64,000 nucleotides of DNA from Dongia_A sp035695765 (lineage in GTDB: Bacteria > Pseudomonadota > Alphaproteobacteria > Dongiales > Dongiaceae), in assembly GCA_035695765.1 (NCBI GenBank), contig DASRRI010000033.1, positions 1 through 64,000 of the forward strand, given 5' to 3'. Positions 8,317 to 17,144 of the stretch are shown in pieces. The notes below the pieces were generated by a model. The model was given only the letters and a program-made list of their open reading frames with translations, was not told where the DNA came from and ran no database searches. Made by a program: the position numbers and the translations under genes. The first letter of the stretch is position 1; each line of letters opens with the position of its first letter.

Positions 8317-10059
8317 GTGCCCGTGAACGTGCCGATCGGAGATCCGGAATTCGTAAAAACGGCCCCCGATCGGTCGAGCAGGCCAACGCCGGAATGGATC
8401 GAACACGCGTTGGTCTCCGCTGGTGATGTCGCCTATTCGTGGGACGTGGCCAGCGACCGGCTGGCTTGGGCTGGTAATCTCTCCGACGTCTTGACCGAGA
8501 TTCCGATGGAGACGCTGGCGACCGGCCACGCGCTCAACGACCGCATCCATCCGGAAGATCTGCCGCGGCGCCTGAAGGCGCTCTCCGATCATTTCGCGCT
8601 CGGCAAGCTCTATGACTGCGAATATCGCCTGCGCACCGGCCACGGCCAAGTGGTGTGGGTGCATGACCGGGGCTTGGCCCAGATGGGCGGTGCTGGCATC
8701 CCGAAGACCATGGCGGGCGCGTTGCGCATCATCACCCAGCGCAAGCAGACCGAGGCGCGGTTGGAACGCGCCGCCAATTACGACGATCTCACCGGCCATT
8801 TCAACAAGTCGCGCCTGCGCCAGGAGCTGGAACAGGCGCTGAGCTTCGCGCGGCGCTTTTCCACCGCTGGGGCGTTCCTCGTGGTCGGTGTCGACAAGCT
8901 CGCCCTCATCAACAGCGCCTATGGCTACGAGGTTGGCGATGCCGTCCTGGTGACGGTGGGCCAGCGGCTCGACCGCTTCGTGCGGTCCAGCGACGTGATC
9001 GGGCGCCTGAGCGGCGACCGCTTTGGCGTCGTGCTGACGCAATGCCCGGAAGACCAGATCGGCACGGCGATGGACCGCGTCATCGAAGTCATGCGCGAGC
9101 GCGCCATCGATGTCGACGGCCAGTCGATCCCGGTGACGGTCTCGGTCGGCTGCGTGATGTTCCCGAATTTCACCTCGACCGCTTACGACGTGATTGCGCG
9201 CTCGGAAACTGCGCTCAATGCCGCGAAGCTCGCGGGCCGTTCCTGCTGGCAGGTGCATCGCCCGTCGGAGCAGCAGAGCATCCAGCATCGCCGCCACATG
9301 GTGGTGGCGGCGCAAGTGCAGCGCGCGGTGCGCGAGGACCGCCTCATCTTCACGTATCAGCCGATCGTCAAGGCCCACAGCTTCGAGGTCGTCAAATACG
9401 AATGCCTGCTGCGCCTCAAGGACGAGCAGGGCAAGATCATGTCGGCGGCCGAATTCATTCCGGTGGTCGAAGAACTGGGCATGACCCGCTTCATGGACCG
9501 CCACGTGCTCGACATGGCGATCGCCGAGTTGCGCGCGAACCCGGAGGTCGAGCTGGCGATGAATATCTCCGGCCTCACCGCGACCGACCAGGCCTGGCTG
9601 CGTGCGCTCAATTCCTCCGTCAAGGCAACGCCGGAAGTGGCGCCGCGCCTGGTGGTGGAGATCACCGAGACGGCAGCCCTGCACGACATCGAAGAGACGG
9701 CGCGCTTCGTCAACGCGGTCCGCGATCTCGGCTGCCGCGTCGCGATCGACGATTTCGGCGCCGGCTTCACTTCGTTCCGCCACCTGAAGGCGCTGACCGT
9801 CGACATGGTGAAGATCGACGGCTCGTTCGTGCGCGACCTCGCCGTCAATGTCGACAATCAGCTCTTCATTCGCAACCTGATGGGCCTCGCCGAGACCTTC
9901 GGCCTCAAGACCTGCGCCGAGTTCGTGGAGAACGGCGATGACGCGGCCTTCCTGGTGAAGGCCGGCGTCGATTACCTGCAGGGGTATTATTTCGGCCGCC
10001 CCGATTTCACCCGCCACTGGCGCACGGGAGAGAAGATCGTCCCGGCGGTGAAGGGCTAG
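8317..10059 (+). CDS. PAS-GGDEF-EAL protein, probable c-di-GMP phosphodiesterase
   Basis: This cytoplasmic signalling protein has 580 aa, starting at GTG 8317. Residues ~35-145 form a PAS domain (HPEDLPRRLKALSDHF, then VVWVHDRG). Residues ~155-305 form a GGDEF domain whose active motif is SGDRF, so cyclase activity is unlikely. Residues ~325-570 form an EAL domain with the signature ECL. It keeps the catalytic Glu, Asn (AMNISG), Glu (VVEITE), the Asp pair (IDDFGAGFTSFRHL), Lys (MVKIDG) and Gln (YLQGYYFG). The most likely role is breakdown of c-di-GMP, tuned by the PAS and the degenerate GGDEF domain. It appears monocistronic. The ligand of the PAS domain is unknown. Confidence 0.9.
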   Translation: MPVNVPIGDPEFVKTAPDRSSRPTPEWIEHALVSAGDVAYSWDVASDRLAWAGNLSDVLTEIPMETLATGHALNDRIHPEDLPRRLKALSDHFALGKLYDCEYRLRTGHGQVVWVHDRGLAQMGGAGIPKTMAGALRIITQRKQTEARLERAANYDDLTGHFNKSRLRQELEQALSFARRFSTAGAFLVVGVDKLALINSAYGYEVGDAVLVTVGQRLDRFVRSSDVIGRLSGDRFGVVLTQCPEDQIGTAMDRVIEVMRERAIDVDGQSIPVTVSVGCVMFPNFTSTAYDVIARSETALNAAKLAGRSCWQVHRPSEQQSIQHRRHMVVAAQVQRAVREDRLIFTYQPIVKAHSFEVVKYECLLRLKDEQGKIMSAAEFIPVVEELGMTRFMDRHVLDMAIAELRANPEVELAMNISGLTATDQAWLRALNSSVKATPEVAPRLVVEITETAALHDIEETARFVNAVRDLGCRVAIDDFGAGFTSFRHLKALTVDMVKIDGSFVRDLAVNVDNQLFIRNLMGLAETFGLKTCAEFVENGDDAAFLVKAGVDYLQGYYFGRPDFTRHWRTGEKIVPAVKG

Positions 10060-10107
10060 CCCGCGTTTCGCGCCACTTCTCTAACGCCACCGACTCACTG
10101 TTATGGT

Positions 10108-10136
10108 GGTTAATGACACCTCAAGGTGTGGTTAAT
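10108..10136. promoter_or_regulatory. Inverted repeat flanked by direct repeats, possible operator
   Basis: The core acacct-ca-aggtgt (10116-10129) is a perfect 6-bp inverted repeat with a 2-bp spacer. It is flanked on both sides by the same heptamer ggttaat (10108-10114 and 10130-10136). This compact, symmetric arrangement is more like a protein-binding site than a terminator, since no T-run follows. No clear gene starts directly downstream, and the regulator that would bind it is unknown. Confidence 0.35.
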
Positions 10137-10439
10137 TGAACTTTTCGGGGCCATCTACCTCAAATGGCCGATGCCTCGCATTTGGCATGAATCCAAGATT
10201 TCCGCGAATGGACCGGGCGAATGGGGAAACCGTGCGCTGTCCAATTGCGCGGACCATGCATTCGCCTTCAACCAGTTGGAGGGGGTCATGAGGAACATCT
10301 CTTTCGGTAGTTCCGACAGAGTCTCGACCGACCGCCGATGACGCGGTCGGTGCCGGCAATCATCCTGCCTCCGGCTCGCGCTGAATTGTTTCGCGGGAAT
10401 TCAGTGCAGCGGAGCGCTCATCCGGAGTCGGATGGCGCC

Positions 10440-10754
10440 GGCGATCTATCCCTGACGGTCACCATCCAAGACGACGCACATCGCGCGGGCCGACGATTTG
10501 CCTTCCGAGCGTCGCGGCAGGCGGAATCGTCTGGCGATCGGCAGCCTGAGAGCGAGGTCCAATCCGGCAAGGCCGCGATGATTGCGGACGGACGGACTAG
10601 GTCCGTCGCCATTCTCGATGAGCACGATCTCCGAAACTCCGCCCGATTCCTGGCCGGCGCCATTGCGCAAGCGCGCCCCGCTACGGTGCTGCACGACCCG
10701 CCGCACCGGGAGGCCGCGGTGGCCTACCGCCGCTCCGAGGATCTCGGCACCCAA
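10440..10754 (-). pseudogene. Possible decayed LuxR-regulator remnant
   Basis: Read on the minus strand, pieces such as RRVVQHRSGARLRNGAG and FRLPRRSEGKSSARAM resemble the linker region of LuxR-type regulators. The neighbouring regulator has KVIFHNQAAGRMLRANDG and FRVGRPSGKRAYSVM at equivalent places. No helix-turn-helix part could be found downstream and no start is evident. If real, it is a broken tandem copy of the neighbouring gene in the same orientation. The match is weak and made by eye. Confidence 0.25.
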
Positions 10755-10827
10755 AGCTCTGTCCAGGGTTTCCGATCCGACAAGCGCGTGTAGCCGGCGG
10801 GGCGGCCTGCCACACCGGTCGCTGCCG

Positions 10828-11973
10828 TCAGTCCTGATCCAGCAGGCTGATCGGATGCTGCATCACGGCACGCACCAGATCGGATTGGCGGGAGCAGCCC
10901 AACTTCGCGAACATGTTCCGGACATGCGTACGGGCGGTAGCCGCCGAGATGCCCAATGCTTCGCCGGCCTGCTTGATGCTGCAACCCTCGATCAGCGGCC
11001 CCAGCATGCGCGCTTCCGCCTTGGTGATGCCGAGAATTCCGGCGAGCTGCGATGGATCGGCTACATGACCACGCGCATTGTCGGCGATCAGAATGGCAAC
11101 GACAGAATTTGTTGCCCCCAGGATCGCGTGCTTGGGGCGCAGCGGCGCGATCATGACCGAATAAGCCCGCTTGCCCGATGGGCGTCCGACCCGGAAGGCC
11201 CCGCCACTGCTGATGAGGTCGGCGTCCAGGATTCGCGCTGCTTCCGAAACTGCCTTTCGAAGGGTGTTCGCATCTGCCGATGCATCGGCGGTGATGGTGC
11301 CGCTCCGGTCGAGTCTGATTCCGTCATTGGCGCGGAGCATCCGCCCGGCAGCCTGATTGTGGAAAATGACCTTGCATGCGGCGTCCACCAGGACAAAGCC
11401 TAGTGCCAGGCGGTCGAGAGCCGCCTCGGCCGCGTCGCTGTCCAGCCTGGTCCTGGCGAGCTGGCGATTGAGCTGCAAGGCGCGGCGGAAATGCGGCGCC
11501 AGGCGCTGCAGCACTTCGACGTTCCTGCGCTCGTCGCGCGCTGTGCGCTCCGGCAGGAGGGCGCTGACGGCGATGAAGCGATGCTGGTCCTGATCGATCG
11601 TTACTCCAACGCCGCTCAGCATGTTCTGCGGCCTCATGAAGTCGTGATAGAACTCGGTCTTCAGGAGGCTGGCGCGGTCGAGCATGAACTCAGCCGGGAC
11701 GGCCAGTCCGACCGGGCGCTTCCTGAGATGCTTCAGCCAGGGGTTCACGCCGGCGAAGTAGGCGTTGTACTGATCGACCCACTGTCGGTCCCAGGCCGAG
11801 GATGTAATGGCGAAGATTCCGGATCCAGCCTCGACGTCATGATGGAGGATGGTGCCGTGCCCGTCGGGGTAATGGGCGCAGAACAGATCGAGCGTGCTCT
11901 GCCAGCAGGCCGGGTCCGATGCGGCCGCATAGATGTGATCAACCAGCCCGAGGATGTTCGTATCTTCGGTCAC
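10828..11973 (-). CDS. LuxR-family transcriptional regulator
   Basis: This DNA-binding regulator has 381 aa from GTG 11973, chosen because GGAGAG lies 4-5 bases upstream. Upstream in-frame codons extend to 12132 but have no such site. The N-terminal ~180 residues may form a sensing domain (DHIYAAASDPACWQSTLDLF). A PAS-like linker (FVLVDAACKVIFHNQAAGRM) follows. The last ~65 residues are a LuxR helix-turn-helix, with ILGITKAEARML, QAGEALGISAATARTHV and KLGCSRQSDLVRAV. The absence of an N-terminal receiver domain rules out a standard response regulator. Its target and signal are unknown. It is transcribed alone, with no co-directional neighbour close by. Confidence 0.85.
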   Translation of the reverse strand: MTEDTNILGLVDHIYAAASDPACWQSTLDLFCAHYPDGHGTILHHDVEAGSGIFAITSSAWDRQWVDQYNAYFAGVNPWLKHLRKRPVGLAVPAEFMLDRASLLKTEFYHDFMRPQNMLSGVGVTIDQDQHRFIAVSALLPERTARDERRNVEVLQRLAPHFRRALQLNRQLARTRLDSDAAEAALDRLALGFVLVDAACKVIFHNQAAGRMLRANDGIRLDRSGTITADASADANTLRKAVSEAARILDADLISSGGAFRVGRPSGKRAYSVMIAPLRPKHAILGATNSVVAILIADNARGHVADPSQLAGILGITKAEARMLGPLIEGCSIKQAGEALGISAATARTHVRNMFAKLGCSRQSDLVRAVMQHPISLLDQD

Positions 11974-12092
11974 CGATCTCTCCGGAGCGGCGAGTCGCCG
12001 TGCCGCAACCATAGCACGAGTATGGCAATCCGATTGCCCGGAATGACGAGCGGCAGCGAATTTCCGTAGGAATGACGTCGTGTGGTGTTTGC

Positions 12093-13391
12093 TCAGCCCA
12101 CGGCACGATAGCCTGGAAAGAGTCTCTCGCACTCCCGGTGGAAGGCGTCATTGGGGCGCAAGCCTTCGGGATCGCGCGAGAATTCCGGCTTGATGCGCGC
12201 GAGATAGTGCATGTTGATCGGCGCCTTGTTCTTGACCTCGACGGCGCCGCGGGCCTCGAACTCCATCAGCGGCCGCACGCGGTTGTGGACCACGTCGGAG
12301 ACGTTGATGCGCCCCACACCGCCGGCAGCCTCCAGGCGCGCGGCAATATTCACAGCGTCGCCCCAGACGTCATAGATGAACTTGCTCTTGCCGACGACAC
12401 CCGCCATCACCGGCCCGCTATGGATGCCGATCCGCAGGTCCCAGCGCGGCAGATGCAGCTTCTCGCGCTGCCCATTGGTGCGGCGCATGAACTCGAGCAG
12501 CGAGAGCGCGGCAAGGCACGCATCGACGTCATGCGTTCGGTTGGGCTCCGGCAGGCCGCCCACGCACATATAGGCATCACCGATGGTCTTCAGCTTTTCG
12601 AGGCGATGCCGCTCCGCGATCGCATCGAAGGCGCTGAAGAACTGATCGAGCTGCTCGATCAGGCTCTTCGGCTCGATGCGCTCCGCGAGGCGCGAGAAGC
12701 CTTCGAAGTCCGCGAACATAACGGTGACGGATTCGTGATAGCGCGGCGTCACGCTTTCCTTGGTCCGCAGCTCGTCGGCGATGACGCGGGGCAGGATGTT
12801 CAGCAGCAAGCGCTCCGACCGCTCACGTTCGCGCTCTGCCTCGCTGCGCGCCTCGGCCAGCTCGGCCATGCGTCGCTCGAGCTCAAGCATGCTACGGCGC
12901 AATTCGAACTGGCTGACCACCTGATGCGACAGGCGCTGCATGGCTTCAGTCTGCTCGAAGGTCAGCTCGCGCGGCTGGAAATCGACCACGCAAATAGTGC
13001 CCAGCGCAAAGCCCTGCGGATTTATGAGCGGCACGCCGCAATAGAACCGAAGATTCGGTTCGCCCGCCACCGTGGGATTATCGCGATACCGTTCGTCCTT
13101 GGTGAGATCGGGCGAGATCACGAGGCTCCCCCCGAATATAGTGGCGGAGCAGATCGACAGTTCGCGCGGCATGGAGCGGAAGTCCGGCGGCAGGCCATAG
13201 GTCGATTTCTTCCAGTCGCGCGTCTCATCGATCAGACCGATGACGGCGACCGGGCACTGGCAGATCTGCGCCGCCAGCTCGGAAATCTCGTCATAGGCGA
13301 TCTCCGGCGCGGTATCGAGCAAGTGGTAGCTCTTAACGGCCGCCAGACGCTCGGTCTCGTTGGCTGGAATCGGTGCTGCTGTCCATCCCAT
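12093..13391 (-). CDS. GAF domain-containing class III adenylate/guanylate cyclase
   Basis: This is a soluble nucleotide cyclase of 432 aa. ATG 13391 is preceded by GGGAGG at a suitable distance; an in-frame GTG at 13400 is less likely. Residues ~20-165 are a GAF domain (PVAVIGLIDETRDWKKSTYG, CSATIFGG). A coiled coil of ~45 residues rich in Glu and Arg follows. The cyclase domain (~215-400) has metal Asp residues in MFADFEGFS and KTIGDAYMCVG, the substrate Lys in LKTIGD, and the Asn/Arg pair in WGDAVNIAARLE. All key residues are present, so it should be active. Adenylate cyclase is likelier than guanylate. What the GAF domain binds is unknown. Confidence 0.9.
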   Translation of the reverse strand: MGWTAAPIPANETERLAAVKSYHLLDTAPEIAYDEISELAAQICQCPVAVIGLIDETRDWKKSTYGLPPDFRSMPRELSICSATIFGGSLVISPDLTKDERYRDNPTVAGEPNLRFYCGVPLINPQGFALGTICVVDFQPRELTFEQTEAMQRLSHQVVSQFELRRSMLELERRMAELAEARSEAERERERSERLLLNILPRVIADELRTKESVTPRYHESVTVMFADFEGFSRLAERIEPKSLIEQLDQFFSAFDAIAERHRLEKLKTIGDAYMCVGGLPEPNRTHDVDACLAALSLLEFMRRTNGQREKLHLPRWDLRIGIHSGPVMAGVVGKSKFIYDVWGDAVNIAARLEAAGGVGRINVSDVVHNRVRPLMEFEARGAVEVKNKAPINMHYLARIKPEFSRDPEGLRPNDAFHRECERLFPGYRAVG

Positions 13392-13599
13392 GGCGACCAC
13401 CTCCCTCGGTGTTTTGGTCGCGGCCTTCTCGCGGACGGTGGAAGGCCATTCGCGGCCCAGGAGTGATTATAGCCAGAGTGCGCGCCGCCCGGGCACCGTT
13501 CTTTTGGATCAAAGGAGTTTCTCGCCGCATCGCAGTTCGGTTGCGCTGGGACGCGCTCTGCGCAATAACCGGCATCATGCGAACAAGCCGGGAACAATC

Positions 13600-16377
13600 G
13601 TGCCGGACCTGTTGAATCCCACGCCGCGTGGCGGCAGCGCTCGGCCGGTGCTGGTCGCCGGCTTCGCCGAGGCGGCGTGGCTTGGCGCCGACGGGCACGT
13701 GGAGCAACTTGATCCGATCCACGCCGCGCGGCGTGCGCTGGTGGAGGCGCCGATCGTCTGCCACGCGCCCGCGACCTTCCGCAAGCTGAAGAGCCAGCGC
13801 GCGCCGGTCGCCGACATCCTGGAACTCTATGCCTTCGTGCGGCCGGCCAGCTTCTGCCTGCCGACGCCGCGCGGGATCGCACAGGCCATGGGCCTGCCGC
13901 TCGACGATCACGCGCCGCTTTCGGATCAAGCGCGCCTGCTGGCACAGGCGGCGCGGGCGCTGCTGGGCGAGCTGGCAGCGACCACCTCCAAGCGGCGCCG
14001 CATCGCCGGCCTTGCGAACCTGATGGCGAAAGCCGGCTGGGTGTGGGGCGCCGACGTGCTGACGGCGCTGGAAGCCGGCGGGCCCTTGTCGGCCCAGGCC
14101 GGCGTCGCGGTCTGGGAGGATCTGCCGGAATGGCAGGACCAGGCGCCCGAGCCGGCGCCGAGCGATCTGGCCGTCGAACCCGCTGAAGCGCGCCGCCGTC
14201 TCGCCGATCTGCTGGGGCCGGAAGCCGAGCAGCGTCCACAACAGGCGGACTATGCCGAAGCCCTCGTGCCGGCCTTCGCGCCGCGCCCTGCCGAGGACGC
14301 GCCGAACGTCGTGATGGCGGAGGCGGGGACCGGTGTCGGCAAGACCCTCGGCTATCTCGCGCCCGCCGGCCTGTGGGCGGAGCGCAACAAGGGCGCCGTG
14401 TGGATCAGCACCTTCACGCGCCATCTGCAGAACCAGATCGACCAGGAGCTGGACCGGCTCTATCCCAATCCGGCCATGAAGGCGTCACGCGTCGTGCTGC
14501 GCAAAGGCCGGGAAAATTATCTCTGCCTGCTCAATCTCGCGGAGCTGTCAGGCCCCGCCGCTCTGCGCACCCAGGAGGCGATCGCCTTCGGCCTAATGGC
14601 GCGCTGGACCATGGCGACGCGCGATGGCGACCTCGCGGGCGGCGATCTGCCGGGGTGGCTGGGCGATATCCTCGGCGCATCGCGCATTGGCGGGCTTGCA
14701 GATCGGCGCGGCGAATGCGTCTACAGCGCCTGTCCGCATTACGGCCGCTGCTTCATCGAACGCTCGGTGCGCCGGGCGCGCAAGGCCGACATCGTGATTG
14801 CCAACCACGCCTTGGTGATGATCCAGGCCGCGCTGGGCGCGGAGGATCAGCGCCTGCCGACGCGCTACGTATTCGATGAAGGCCATCACCTGTTCGAGGC
14901 GATCGACAGTGCCTTTGCCGCACATCTGACCGGGCAGGAGACGATCGAGCTGCGCCGCTGGCTGCTGGGCGGCGAGGGCAGTGGCCGTGCGTCCCGGGCG
15001 CGCGGTCTGCGCCGCCGGGTCGAAGACCTGATCCTCGACGATGCCGGCGCCATCGATTTGATGCGCGACATCGCAGAGGCCGCGCGCGCCTTGCCCGGCG
15101 ATGGCTGGCTGCAACGCCTGCAGGACAAGCGCCCGAACGGCGCAGTCGAGACGTTCCTTCATGGCCTGCGCCAGGAGGTGCTGGCGCGCGCTGCCGTGGA
15201 CGCGATGGGCTACGGGCAGGAGATCGAGGCGCGGCCGGTGAGCGAGCAGGTGCTGGCGCCTGCGATCGCGCTGGACCGGGAGCTGCAGCGCCTGCAAACG
15301 CCGATGCGCGAGCTGGCGAAGCGCCTCGCCAAGCGCCTCGATGACGATGCCGACGTGCTGGACAGCAACACGCGCCTCCGGATCGATGCGATGGTGCGCG
15401 GCATCACGCGGCGCGCGGAGACTGAAGTCACGGCCTGGCGCGCCATGCTGCAATCGCTGGCGCAGCCGATGCCACCGGAATTCGTCGACTGGTTCGCGAT
15501 CGAGCGGGTCGAGGGGCGCGAGCTCGATGTTGGTTTCTATCGTCATTATCTCGACCCCACCAAGCCCTTCATCGATGCAGTCGCGAAACCCGCGCACGGC
15601 GTCGTCGTCACATCCGCGACCTTGACCGACGGCTCCGGCAGCGAAGCGGCCTGGGAGGCTGCGGGCCAGCGTATCGGCGCACCGCACCTGGTGGCGCCGG
15701 CCCTGCGCGTGCGCGTGCCCTCGCCGTTCGATTATGCCAGCCAGACGCGGGTGTTCATCGTCACCGATGTTCCGCGCACCGACACGGCGCAGGTCGCGGC
15801 CGCCTATCGCGAACTGTTCCTGGCGTCGGGCGGCGGCGCGCTCGGGCTTTTCACCGCCATCGCCCGGCTGCGCGAGGTGCATCGGCGCATCGCGCCTGCG
15901 CTGGAACAGGCAGGGCTCGATCTCCTGTCGCAGCATGTCGATGCGATGAGCACGGGATCCCTGATCGACATCTTCCGAGGCGAGCGCGATGCCTGTCTCC
16001 TCGGCACCGATGCGATCCGCGATGGTGTTGACGTGCCGGGGCCGGCCTTGCGCCTCATTGTGTTCGACCGCGTGCCCTGGCCTCGGCCGCACCTGCTGCA
16101 CCGCGCGCGCAAGAGCGTGTTCGGCGGCACCGATTATGATGATCAGCTGGTGCGGCTGAAACTCAAGCAGGCGTTCGGCCGCCTGATCCGCCGCGCCGAC
16201 GATCGTGGTGTCTTCGTGCTGCTCGACCGCCAGATGCCGTCGCGACTGCTCGGTGCCTTCCCGGCGGAGATCAGGATAGAGCGGATCGGCCTTGCTGAGG
16301 TGATCGAGAAGACGCGCGCGTTCCTCGAACCATATCGCACGCTCGGGACATTTCGGGCCCATCGTGATGAGAGTTGA
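13600..16377 (+). CDS. DinG/XPD-like ATP-dependent DNA helicase
   Basis: This superfamily 2 helicase has 925 aa from the proposed GTG 13600. The frame is open further upstream to 13360 but reads as unrelated sequence. A ~300-residue N-terminal extension precedes Walker A (AEAGTGVGKTLGY). Four cysteines, in NYLCLLN and ECVYSACPHYGRCF, fit the Fe-S cluster of the DinG/XPD group. The DEAH-type box reads DEGHH. C-terminal motifs include TSATLTD and the arginine-rich AFGRLIRRADD. Such enzymes unwind 5'-tailed, R-loop or G-quadruplex DNA during repair. The last 11 bases overlap the next gene. The start is uncertain because no strong ribosome site was found. Confidence 0.88.
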   Translation: MPDLLNPTPRGGSARPVLVAGFAEAAWLGADGHVEQLDPIHAARRALVEAPIVCHAPATFRKLKSQRAPVADILELYAFVRPASFCLPTPRGIAQAMGLPLDDHAPLSDQARLLAQAARALLGELAATTSKRRRIAGLANLMAKAGWVWGADVLTALEAGGPLSAQAGVAVWEDLPEWQDQAPEPAPSDLAVEPAEARRRLADLLGPEAEQRPQQADYAEALVPAFAPRPAEDAPNVVMAEAGTGVGKTLGYLAPAGLWAERNKGAVWISTFTRHLQNQIDQELDRLYPNPAMKASRVVLRKGRENYLCLLNLAELSGPAALRTQEAIAFGLMARWTMATRDGDLAGGDLPGWLGDILGASRIGGLADRRGECVYSACPHYGRCFIERSVRRARKADIVIANHALVMIQAALGAEDQRLPTRYVFDEGHHLFEAIDSAFAAHLTGQETIELRRWLLGGEGSGRASRARGLRRRVEDLILDDAGAIDLMRDIAEAARALPGDGWLQRLQDKRPNGAVETFLHGLRQEVLARAAVDAMGYGQEIEARPVSEQVLAPAIALDRELQRLQTPMRELAKRLAKRLDDDADVLDSNTRLRIDAMVRGITRRAETEVTAWRAMLQSLAQPMPPEFVDWFAIERVEGRELDVGFYRHYLDPTKPFIDAVAKPAHGVVVTSATLTDGSGSEAAWEAAGQRIGAPHLVAPALRVRVPSPFDYASQTRVFIVTDVPRTDTAQVAAAYRELFLASGGGALGLFTAIARLREVHRRIAPALEQAGLDLLSQHVDAMSTGSLIDIFRGERDACLLGTDAIRDGVDVPGPALRLIVFDRVPWPRPHLLHRARKSVFGGTDYDDQLVRLKLKQAFGRLIRRADDRGVFVLLDRQMPSRLLGAFPAEIRIERIGLAEVIEKTRAFLEPYRTLGTFRAHRDES

Positions 16378-16798
16378 GCTCCGTCCTGCGCGGGCGGATG
16401 AGTACGAGTTCGCCAGGCAGCTTTACTATGAGACCATGCGATGGATCATCGAGCCGCTGTTCGGTTGGGATCAGGCGCATCAGGACGCTAGTTTCGCCGC
16501 TCAGTTCAAACTCGAAGAGGTGCGCATCATTGCCGTGGACGGAGCGCACGCCGGCTGGATCCAGACACAGACCGACGAAGCAAGCGTCACCCTACACCAG
16601 TTCTACATCGTGCCAGCCCTCCAGCATCGAGGAATCGGTACTGGGGTTCTGAAGACCGTCATCGGTGAAACCCGCCAGCAGGGCAAGTCCGTCTTAGTGG
16701 CCGTTGTCAAATCCAATCCTGCCAAGCGGCTTTATGATCGGCACGGCTTCCGAACATTCCGCGAGGACGAATGTAAGTACTATATGCGCCTCGACTGA
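16367..16798 (+). CDS. GNAT-family N-acetyltransferase
   Basis: This small cytoplasmic acyltransferase has 143 aa from ATG 16367; a GTG directly before it is also in frame. The acetyl-CoA-binding motif A is visible in FYIVPALQHRGIGTGVL (R/QxxGxG/A), and the end holds KRLYDRHGFRTF, a typical GNAT motif B. It overlaps the helicase gene by 11 bases, implying co-transcription. The substrate (amino acid, antibiotic or protein N-terminus) cannot be told from the sequence. Confidence 0.88.
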   Translation: MRVELRPARADEYEFARQLYYETMRWIIEPLFGWDQAHQDASFAAQFKLEEVRIIAVDGAHAGWIQTQTDEASVTLHQFYIVPALQHRGIGTGVLKTVIGETRQQGKSVLVAVVKSNPAKRLYDRHGFRTFREDECKYYMRLD

Positions 16799-16816
16799 GC
16801 CCGATCGCGACAATGG

Positions 16817-17128
16817 TCAGTCGGCGCGGCTAGCGATGCGCGCTTCGATCTTGGTCCGGCTGGCGGCCAGCACGTCGGACGGCGGACGCCCGCACGCCAC
16901 GCACAAGGCAGCCCAGTAAAAGATCACGTCGCCCAGCTCCTCGGCCACTTCGCCAGGCTTCCATGCGTTGTCGCCATCGCGCAGGAGCTTCTTCACGTGA
17001 TCGGCGACCTCTCCGGCCTCGCCGGCCAATCCGAGGGCGAGATAGGACAGCCGCTCGGGATCGCGCGTGCCGGACTCCGGAATGCGGGCGGCCTTCGCCG
17101 CCCAGGCAGCGTACTCATCGACGTCCAT
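16817..17128 (-). CDS. MazG-like nucleotide pyrophosphohydrolase
   Basis: A small all-alpha NTP pyrophosphohydrolase of 103 aa. ATG 17128 has GGAG six bases upstream; an ATG four codons earlier (17140) is the alternative. The metal-binding pattern of MazG-like proteins is seen in LAGEAGEVADHVKK and EVAEELGDVIFYWAAL (ExxE then ExxD). Family members hydrolyse NTPs or dNTPs to the monophosphate, often as house-cleaning enzymes. It lies 16 bp after the AEC transporter stop on the same strand and probably shares its transcript. Confidence 0.85.
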   Translation of the reverse strand: MDVDEYAAWAAKAARIPESGTRDPERLSYLALGLAGEAGEVADHVKKLLRDGDNAWKPGEVAEELGDVIFYWAALCVACGRPPSDVLAASRTKIEARIASRAD

Positions 17129-17144
17129 GACAATCTCCATTGTC

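Larger units (their letters stand above)
10060..10827. other. Gene-poor intergenic stretch (768 bp)
   Basis: No gene is clearly supported here. The stretch holds a compact inverted repeat at 10108-10136 and, further on, open frames on both strands between 10338 and 10793. None has a good start, a ribosome site or a recognisable fold. On the minus strand, fragments around 10440-10754 vaguely resemble the central part of the LuxR regulator that follows, suggesting a decayed tandem copy. Nothing else was recognised. Confidence 0.5.

Noticed and set aside
10338..10793. Plus-strand 151-codon frame in the gene-poor stretch
   Set aside because: No ribosome site, no recognisable fold and composition like a shadow of GC-rich DNA.
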